A stretch of 10,789 nt of DNA from Anaerolineales bacterium. GTDB lineage: Bacteria > Chloroflexota > Anaerolineae > 4572-78 > J111. The translations under genes were made by a program, and so were the position numbers. Positions within the stretch are counted from its first letter, which is position 1, and each line of letters opens with the position of its first letter. The stretch lies in assembly GCA_012032575.1 (NCBI GenBank), contig JAAUSP010000223.1, positions 1-10,789 on the forward strand. The letters are read 5' to 3'. Shown piece after piece: positions 5,756 through 10,789 of the stretch. A model generated the notes under the pieces. It was not told the DNA's origin. It did not search any database and saw only the letters and a program-made list of their open reading frames with translations.

Positions 5756-7939
5756 ATGAGTGGAAATGCAACCCGGTTACAAGCTATTGCCGCTGTAACC
5801 AACTACAAATCTAATACCGCCTCGCTTAACTTTGCCGAAACCCCTGCCGGTGAAATTTTTGGCTCAAATGTGTTCAGCATGACGGTGATGAAAGACCGGC
5901 TGCCCAAAAACGTCTTTAAATCACTCAAAAAAACCATCGAAAGTGGTGAAATACTGGATGTTTCCGTAGCCGATGTGGTGGCCGCAGCCATGAAAGACTG
6001 GGCTATTGCCAAAGGGGCAACCCACTATGCCCACGTCTTTTTTCCTCTTACCGGCCTCACTGCCGAAAAACACGACAGCTTTTTGGAACCCGACGGCAAC
6101 GGCGGCGCATTGGCTGAATTTAGCGGCAAGCAGTTAATTCAGGGTGAACCCGACGCCTCCAGTTTTCCGTCCGGCGGTATCCGCAACACCTTTGAAGCGC
6201 GTGGCTACACCGCCTGGGATGTGACCAGCCCGGCCTACATTCTGGAAAACCCCAACGGCACAACCCTGTGCATTCCCACCGCCTTTGTTTCCTGGACCGG
6301 TGAGGCGCTGGACAAGAAAACGCCGGTGCTGCGTTCCATGCAAGCCCTGGATGTCCAGGCCCAGCGGATTCTCAAACTCTTTGGCCATACTGACATCACC
6401 AAAGTCTCGGCCACAGCCGGGCCGGAGCAGGAATATTTCCTGATTGATCGCAACTTCTTCTTTGCCCGGCCCGACCTGCTCAACGCCGGGCGGACCCTCT
6501 TTGGGGCCAAACCACCGCGCGGGCAGGAATTGGAAGATCACTATTTCGGGGCCATCCCGGAGCGCGTCCTGGCCTGCATGCTCGAAACCGAGCGGGAACT
6601 GTACAAACTGGGTGTGCCGGTCAAGACCCGCCACAACGAGGTCGCCCCGGCCCAGTATGAAATTGCTCCGGTTTATGAGAACGCCAACGTGGCCACCGAC
6701 CACCAGCAGTTGATTATGATTACGCTCAAGCGCGTGGCCCAGAAATACGGCATGGAATGTTTGCTGCACGAAAAACCCTTTGCCGGGGTCAACGGCTCAG
6801 GTAAGCATCTCAACTGGTCGCTGGGCAACAGCACCCAGGGCAACCTGCTCGATCCGGGCGATAACCCCCACGACAATGCCCAATTCCTGGTTTTTTGCGC
6901 CGCTGTCATCCGGGCGGTTCACAAATACGGGGCCTTGCTGCGTGCCGTGGTCGCTTCGGCCAGCAACGACCATCGCCTGGGCGCTAACGAAGCGCCGCCG
7001 GCCATCATCTCCATTTTCCTGGGCGATCAGTTGACCGACGTGTTCGACCAAATCAAGGCCGGTACGGCGACTTCCTCCAAAGCTAAAGGGGTGTTGACCG
7101 TCGGCGTGGATACCCTGCCGCCTCTGCCCAAAGACGCCGGCGACCGCAACCGGACCAGCCCCTTTGCCTTTACCGGCAACAAGTTTGAATATCGGGCCGT
7201 CGCTTCCGGTCAATCTCTGGCCGGGCCGCTGGTGGCGCTCAATACCATCGTGTCCGAGTCGCTGGACTACATTGCCACCTACCTGGAAGAGGCCACCGCC
7301 GGGGACCCGGACAAATTGAATGAAGCTGTCCAGGAAATTCTGACCCAAATTAGTAACGAGCACCACGCTATTATCTTTAACGGCGATAACTACTCCGAGG
7401 CCTGGCATGCAGAAGCCGAGGCACGCGGCCTGCCCAACCTCAAAACGTCGGTGGACGCTTTGCCGGTGATTGGCAGTGATGAGGTGGTGGCCCTGTTTGA
7501 GAAATACAATGTTCTCTCCCGCCGCGAGTTGGAGAGCCGCCGCGACATTTACCTGGAGCAGTATTGCAAAACTATCAATGTCGAAAGCCTGCTGACCATC
7601 GAGATTGCCAAAACCAAGATTTTCCCGGCAGCCATCCGCTATCAGGGTGAACTGGCCGCCACCTGCGCCAACCTGAAAGCAGTCGGCTACAGCTTCGATA
7701 CCGATACCCTGGATAAAGTGACCGACCTGGTCAAATGCCTGCAAGACAGCATCGCCGCCCTGGAAAAAGCGATAAATCACCACGGGGCCGACAGCCTGCT
7801 GGCCGAAGCCACCCATTTCCGCGACGAAGTTCTGCCGGCTATGGTCGCCGTGCGCCAGTACGCCGACGCCCTGGAAGGCATGGTCGCCGACGATCTGTGG
7901 GCTTTGCCGACCTACCAGGAGATGTTGTTTATCAAGTAA
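5756..7939 (+). CDS. glnN: Glutamine synthetase type III
   Basis: This cytoplasmic enzyme makes glutamine from glutamate, ammonia and ATP. At 727 residues it has the size of type III enzymes, well above the ~470 of type I. Seen in order: a GSIII N-terminal region with [19 protein letters not shown] and [12 protein letters not shown]; the catalytic barrel with [11 protein letters not shown] (Glu224 and Glu226, metal ligands), [22 protein letters not shown] (346-351) and [13 protein letters not shown] (Glu478, Arg480 in the substrate site); then [19 protein letters not shown] and a helical C-terminal domain ending in YQEMLFIK. Type III enzymes are dodecamers and are not known to be adenylylated like type I, which fits control by expression. 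The ATG has AGGAG at 5739-5743, a rather long 12-base spacing. It follows amt and the unknown gene on the same strand and would consume the imported ammonium. Confidence 0.97.
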   Translation: MSGNATRLQAIAAVTNYKSNTASLNFAETPAGEIFGSNVFSMTVMKDRLPKNVFKSLKKTIESGEILDVSVADVVAAAMKDWAIAKGATHYAHVFFPLTGLTAEKHDSFLEPDGNGGALAEFSGKQLIQGEPDASSFPSGGIRNTFEARGYTAWDVTSPAYILENPNGTTLCIPTAFVSWTGEALDKKTPVLRSMQALDVQAQRILKLFGHTDITKVSATAGPEQEYFLIDRNFFFARPDLLNAGRTLFGAKPPRGQELEDHYFGAIPERVLACMLETERELYKLGVPVKTRHNEVAPAQYEIAPVYENANVATDHQQLIMITLKRVAQKYGMECLLHEKPFAGVNGSGKHLNWSLGNSTQGNLLDPGDNPHDNAQFLVFCAAVIRAVHKYGALLRAVVASASNDHRLGANEAPPAIISIFLGDQLTDVFDQIKAGTATSSKAKGVLTVGVDTLPPLPKDAGDRNRTSPFAFTGNKFEYRAVASGQSLAGPLVALNTIVSESLDYIATYLEEATAGDPDKLNEAVQEILTQISNEHHAIIFNGDNYSEAWHAEAEARGLPNLKTSVDALPVIGSDEVVALFEKYNVLSRRELESRRDIYLEQYCKTINVESLLTIEIAKTKIFPAAIRYQGELAATCANLKAVGYSFDTDTLDKVTDLVKCLQDSIAALEKAINHHGADSLLAEATHFRDEVLPAMVAVRQYADALEGMVADDLWALPTYQEMLFIK

Positions 7940-7978
7940 GGTCGTTTCAAGCGGTTTTGATTTTTAGTTAGGCAAAAC

Positions 7979-8029
7979 GTGTTGCGTCTTGCGTGTTCCG
8001 TCCGTTTTACATCACGCAAGACGCAACAC
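7979..8029. repeat. 17-bp perfect inverted repeat with heptamer units; possible bidirectional terminator
   Basis: Bases 7979-7995 and 8013-8029 are perfectly complementary around a 17-base loop. The left arm and loop run as 7-base units (GTTGCGT, CTTGCGT, GTTCCGT) and the right arm as their complements (ACGCAAG, ACGCAAC). It sits between the convergent glnN and adenosine deaminase genes, with TTTT just beyond the stem on either strand, so it could end both transcripts. Confidence 0.75.
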
Positions 8030-8067
8030 ATTTTAAATCAAAATCATTATTAAAAAGAGCGATTTTA

Positions 8068-9105
8068 TCAAATCACCCCATCCGCTGCCCGCAGCCGGGC
8101 AAACTCGGCCTGAAATTCCTGTTCCATTGTCAACCGGGTATCCGCCGGCAGCAGCGACGCCCGCACGGCGTTGAGGGTCAACTGTTCGAGTGTGTCTGCG
8201 CCGAATTGGAAGGTGCGGGCCACCGCCAGGTATTCCTCGGTCAAGGTGGTGTTGAACATGGGCGGGTCGTCGGAGTTGAGGGTGACGTATAGCCCTTCGC
8301 GCAGCAACCGGGGCAGGGCGTGACGGGCCAGATCAGGGAAAACTTTCAAGCAAACGTTGCTGGTCGGCGACACTTCAAGCGGAATCTGGCGGGCGCGTAG
8401 TTCATCCACCAGGGCTGGGTCTTCCAGGCAGCGCACCCCATGCCCGATGCGCACCGCGTGAAGCTCGTTCAGCGCCCCCCAGATGCTCTCCGGCCCCACG
8501 GTTTCACCGGCGTGGGGCACACTCGGCAGGCCGGCGGCGTGCGCCCGGTCAAAGGCGGCTTTGAACTTCTCCGGTGGATTGTCCACTTCCGGCCCACCCA
8601 ATCCCAATGCTACCACACCTTCACCCATCGCGCCGATGGCCCAATCGGCAGTGAGCAGGCCCTTTTCTGCCGGGATCGAGCGGGGAATGTCCAGCACAAG
8701 GCCCATCGTCACCCCATGCTCCGCCTCGGCCCAGGCGCGGGCGCGGTTGAGCGCCGCCAGTTGGTCCCCGAAGCTTAGGCCCCGCAGATGGTAATGAGTA
8801 AAAGCGGTGTACGTGACCTCGCTGTAGCGAATATTCTGCGCCGCCTGCCCGGCCAGAAACTCGCGGGCAATCAATTCGATGTCCTCCGGGCTGCGCAGGC
8901 AGGCCGACACCGCCAGGTAAACTTCGATAAAGTGCGGAAAATCGGTAAAGGTATACCAGTCGCGTAAACCTTCGACCGTTTTGGCCGGCAAGTCAACCCC
9001 ATGCCGCTCGGCCAGCTTCAGCAGGGTTTCGGGTCGAATCGAGCCTTCCAGATGAACGTGCAGTTCTACTTTGGGCATGGCTTGAATAAAAGTTTCCAGA
9101 GTCAT
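8068..9105 (-). CDS. add: Adenosine deaminase family protein
   Basis: A 345-residue cytoplasmic zinc amidohydrolase of the adenosine/adenine deaminase family, converting adenosine (or a related aminopurine) to the hydroxy form and ammonia. Metal and catalytic residues are all present: HVHLEG (His16, His18), PHAGET (His198, Glu201), RIGHG (His222), SPTSN and NSDDP (Asp279, Asp280). The form of the C-terminal half (FPDLARHALPRLLREG, then VTLNSDDPPMF) resembles bacterial adenosine deaminases of the Streptomyces kind; members close to these include aminodeoxyfutalosine and adenine deaminases, so the substrate is not settled. ATG at 9103-9105 has AAAAGGA at 9114-9120 on the minus strand. It converges on glnN; the ammonia it releases is a possible but unproven link to that gene. 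No partner genes of purine salvage lie in the window. Confidence 0.93.
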   Translation of the reverse strand: MTLETFIQAMPKVELHVHLEGSIRPETLLKLAERHGVDLPAKTVEGLRDWYTFTDFPHFIEVYLAVSACLRSPEDIELIAREFLAGQAAQNIRYSEVTYTAFTHYHLRGLSFGDQLAALNRARAWAEAEHGVTMGLVLDIPRSIPAEKGLLTADWAIGAMGEGVVALGLGGPEVDNPPEKFKAAFDRAHAAGLPSVPHAGETVGPESIWGALNELHAVRIGHGVRCLEDPALVDELRARQIPLEVSPTSNVCLKVFPDLARHALPRLLREGLYVTLNSDDPPMFNTTLTEEYLAVARTFQFGADTLEQLTLNAVRASLLPADTRLTMEQEFQAEFARLRAADGVI

Positions 9106-9141
9106 GGATTTTGTCCTTTTTCTGACAGGACTTAAGCGGTT

Positions 9142-9234
9142 ATGTCATTTCGAGCGACGAAGGAGCGAGAAATCTCCAACTCTGCTCTTGCAAGATGAGG
9201 TATTAGGGATTTCTCCCTTCGGTCGAAATGACAT
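9142..9234. mobile_element. Palindromic MITE-like repeat, copy 2
   Basis: The ends ATGTCATTTCGA (9142-9153) and TCGAAATGACAT (9223-9234) are perfect inverted repeats; the arms continue imperfectly inward with GAAGGAGCGAGAAATC against GATTTCTCCCTTC. The left arm is nearly the reverse complement of the right arm of the element at 1956-2052. It sits between divergent genes and likely holds or displaces their promoters. The rest of the 9106-9377 gap shows no clear promoter or gene. Confidence 0.72.
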
Positions 9235-9377
9235 GCTTAGGCTCACCGCCTAACTCCTTGTTATTGATAATTTATTTCTGAGGTTGAGGCCTGGATTTTA
9301 ACCAAATTGTGCCGCTTTAGCAATCAGCAGTCCGCCTGCACTTGCCCAACCCTCCCCTGATGATTACAATAATCGGC

Positions 9378-10789
9378 ATGCTTCAGACTATCGCTTCCAA
9401 TCGCCGCCTGGCAGTCATCTTGCTGGTTTTGATTTTGGTCGTCGCCGCCGGGCTGCGTTTTTACAATCTCAACTGGGACAACGGCACCTTTGCCCACCCC
9501 GACGAGCGCTCGACGGTGGTGTTTTATGCCCCCACCATCCGCTGGCCCGACGACACCTCGACCCTGTTCGACCCCCGCGCTTCGACCCTGAACCCATTTT
9601 GGGAAGTGGGCCGGCAGGAGCGCCGCAGTTATACCTACGGCCACTTTCCGCTGTACAGTCTGGTTTTGATTGCCCACGGGCTGAATAAATTAGCCCCGCT
9701 GACCGCCAACCTGCTGCCGCCTGATTGGACCCAATGGCTGGCTTCGAGCCTGTCCGGGCAGGGTTATGCCCAAATCGGGCGGGCAATGATGGCCCTGGCC
9801 GATCTGGCCTCGGTTTATCTGCTCTTTTTACTGGGCCGGCGGCTCTACGGGATGTGGGGCGGACTGCTGGCGGCGGCCCTCTCGACCTTTACCGTGCTGC
9901 AAATTCAACTGGCCCACTTCTTTGCTGTTGATCCCATCTCGACCACCTTCACCCTCCTGGCGATTTACGGCGCTGTCCTTATGGTGGACCGCCAAACCAA
10001 AGGGGCCGCCATCATCACCGGTATTGGTATTGGCCTGGCGGTGGCTTCCAAATTCAGCGCCCTGCCAATAGCCGTCGCGCCGCTGATCGCGGCCTATCTG
10101 GCCGCAACACAAAAGGATGAAGGCGGAAGGCGGAAGGATGAAAAAGAAAATCTTCTGCCTTCACGCGAAGCGTTCATCCTTCATCCTTCATCCTTTGGCC
10201 GGATGTTGAGTCTGGCTATCCTGGCCCTCGTCGTCGTCTTCATCCTCTTCGCTGTGACCTCGCCGTTTGTGCTGCTGGATTTTGAAAATTTCAAGCAGGC
10301 GGTGATTGACGAGCAGGGGAACATGGTCAGCGGGATGGCCGATTTTCCCTTTACCCGGCAGTATCGTAACACGCCGGTCTACTGGTACTTTATCGAGCAG
10401 CAGCTTCGCTGGGGCATGGGCTGGCCGCTGGGTCTGCTGGCCCTCGCCGGCACGCTCTGGGTAGGATTCAAAGCGGTGCGCGGCAAAGCGTTGCCCGGCG
10501 AATGGATCATCCTCGCCTGGATTGTCCTCTACTTTGGCCCCACAGGTCTTTTTCTGGCTAAATTCATGCGCTACATGATCCCGGTGGTGCCGCTGTTTAC
10601 CCTGTTTGGGGCGGGTTTAGTGGCGGCGTTGTGGCGTTGGGGGGAGGAGGCGAGGAGGCGAGGCGGCGAAGAGGCGAAGAGGCGAGGCGGCGAAGAGGCG
10701 AGAACTGTATTAGCTGATGACATCCCTCAAGAAGCAATTAATCAACCCACCGATTCATCAACCACAGATGACTCTCCCAACCTCCAACC
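9378..10789 (+). CDS. GT39/ArnT-like membrane glycosyltransferase (3' end beyond window)
   Basis: The frame is open to the window edge, giving at least 470 residues of a multi-spanning inner-membrane protein of the dolichyl-phosphate-mannose / GT39 (PMT, ArnT) type, which moves a sugar from a lipid carrier to a target outside the membrane. Segment 1 is at ~11-27; the first outer loop has FAHPDERS (38-45), where Asp42/Glu43 take the place of the acidic catalytic residues of the family. Further membrane segments lie at about 138-153, 160-178, 190-203, 209-243, 276-299, 348-364, 375-393 and 399-418, with KFMRYMIPVVP (395-405) typical of the group. Two repeat islands are translated in frame, at residues 246-273 and 423-442, both in charged loops. 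The start is uncertain: ATG 9378 is used, but an in-frame ATG at 9360 exists and neither has a ribosome binding site. Sugar and acceptor cannot be told. Confidence 0.85.
   Translation, partial: MLQTIASNRRLAVILLVLILVVAAGLRFYNLNWDNGTFAHPDERSTVVFYAPTIRWPDDTSTLFDPRASTLNPFWEVGRQERRSYTYGHFPLYSLVLIAHGLNKLAPLTANLLPPDWTQWLASSLSGQGYAQIGRAMMALADLASVYLLFLLGRRLYGMWGGLLAAALSTFTVLQIQLAHFFAVDPISTTFTLLAIYGAVLMVDRQTKGAAIITGIGIGLAVASKFSALPIAVAPLIAAYLAATQKDEGGRRKDEKENLLPSREAFILHPSSFGRMLSLAILALVVVFILFAVTSPFVLLDFENFKQAVIDEQGNMVSGMADFPFTRQYRNTPVYWYFIEQQLRWGMGWPLGLLALAGTLWVGFKAVRGKALPGEWIILAWIVLYFGPTGLFLAKFMRYMIPVVPLFTLFGAGLVAALWRWGEEARRRGGEEAKRRGGEEARTVLADDIPQEAINQPTDSSTTDDSPNLQ
10113..10195. repeat. Heptamer-repeat palindrome inside the glycosyltransferase gene
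   Basis: Left side: AAGGATG, AAGGCGG, AAGGCGG, AAGGATG (10113-10140). Right side: CATCCTT three times (10175-10195). The two sides are inverted, with a 34-base centre. The reading frame stays open and the block encodes a polar loop of ~28 residues between two membrane segments. Confidence 0.85.
10649..10704 (+). repeat. Octamer tandem array inside the glycosyltransferase gene
   Basis: Seven consecutive 8-base units of the form GGCGARGV (GGCGAGGA, GGCGAGGC, GGCGAAGA, the last unit GGCGAGAA). In frame, it gives an 8-residue protein period of the kind RRGGEEAK right after a membrane segment. Arrays like this can change length by slippage; a change by one unit would shift the frame. Confidence 0.88.

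Noticed and set aside
6134..6769. Another minus-strand open frame (211 codons) opposite glnN
   Set aside because: Antisense shadow of glnN; no motif, no ribosome binding site.
6797..7816. Long open frame on the minus strand (339 codons) opposite glnN
   Set aside because: It lies fully within the well-supported glnN gene and reads as low-complexity GC-biased antisense with no recognisable motif.
8440..8794. Plus-strand open frames opposite the adenosine deaminase gene
   Set aside because: Antisense to a gene with all metal-binding motifs; composition fits a shadow.
9324..10372. Minus-strand open frames opposite the glycosyltransferase
   Set aside because: The plus-strand frame is open from 9360 to the window end with membrane segments and family motifs; the minus frames are short and featureless.
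1..10789. tRNA or rRNA genes
   Set aside because: No cloverleaf with a TTCRA-type arm and no rRNA-like conserved stretch was found by eye on either strand.

Overview
The window looks like a chromosomal segment of a moderately GC-rich environmental bacterium. A Chloroflexota (Anaerolineae-like) origin is my inference from the gene mix (type III glutamine synthetase, ANTAR response regulator, AraC/MGMT repair protein, GT39 membrane protein) and from the many short palindromic repeat islands. No rRNA or other marker gene is present to prove it.

Layout: (1) 1-891, an open frame on + joining a piece of a PhoX-family phosphatase to the C-terminal half of diaminopimelate decarboxylase (LysA). (2) 968-1828 on -, an AraC-type HTH fused to an O6-alkylguanine-DNA alkyltransferase. 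(3) 1829-2209, a repeat-dense gap with a palindromic MITE-like element, a 28-bp direct repeat pair and a heptamer-repeat hairpin. (4) 2210-7939, a nitrogen-assimilation block on +: ANTAR response regulator, Amt ammonium transporter, a 325-residue unrecognised protein and type III glutamine synthetase (GlnN). (5) 8068-9105 on -, an adenosine deaminase family enzyme. (6) 9106-9377, a gap with a second MITE-like copy. (7) 9378 to the window end on +, a GT39-type multi-spanning glycosyltransferase, cut by the window edge, with two repeat islands inside its coding sequence.

The nitrogen block is the biological centre. Amt imports ammonium and GlnN fixes it into glutamine. Between the ANTAR regulator and amt lies a near-consensus sigma-70 promoter, then a leader ending in a strong intrinsic terminator just before the amt ribosome binding site. 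ANTAR proteins are RNA-binding antiterminators, so the simplest reading is that the regulator controls read-through into amt. The leader also holds one hairpin whose six-base loop has A at position 1 and G at position 4, as known for ANTAR targets; the second expected hairpin fits only partly. The unknown gene between amt and glnN is a candidate new nitrogen-related protein.

The second theme is repeats: at least three palindromic islands with a 7-nt period and one 8-nt array, both between and inside genes, resembling in style the heptameric STRR repeats known from cyanobacteria. Two related MITE-like palindromes add to this. The PhoX-LysA junction is either a real recombination product or an assembly error and should be checked first.
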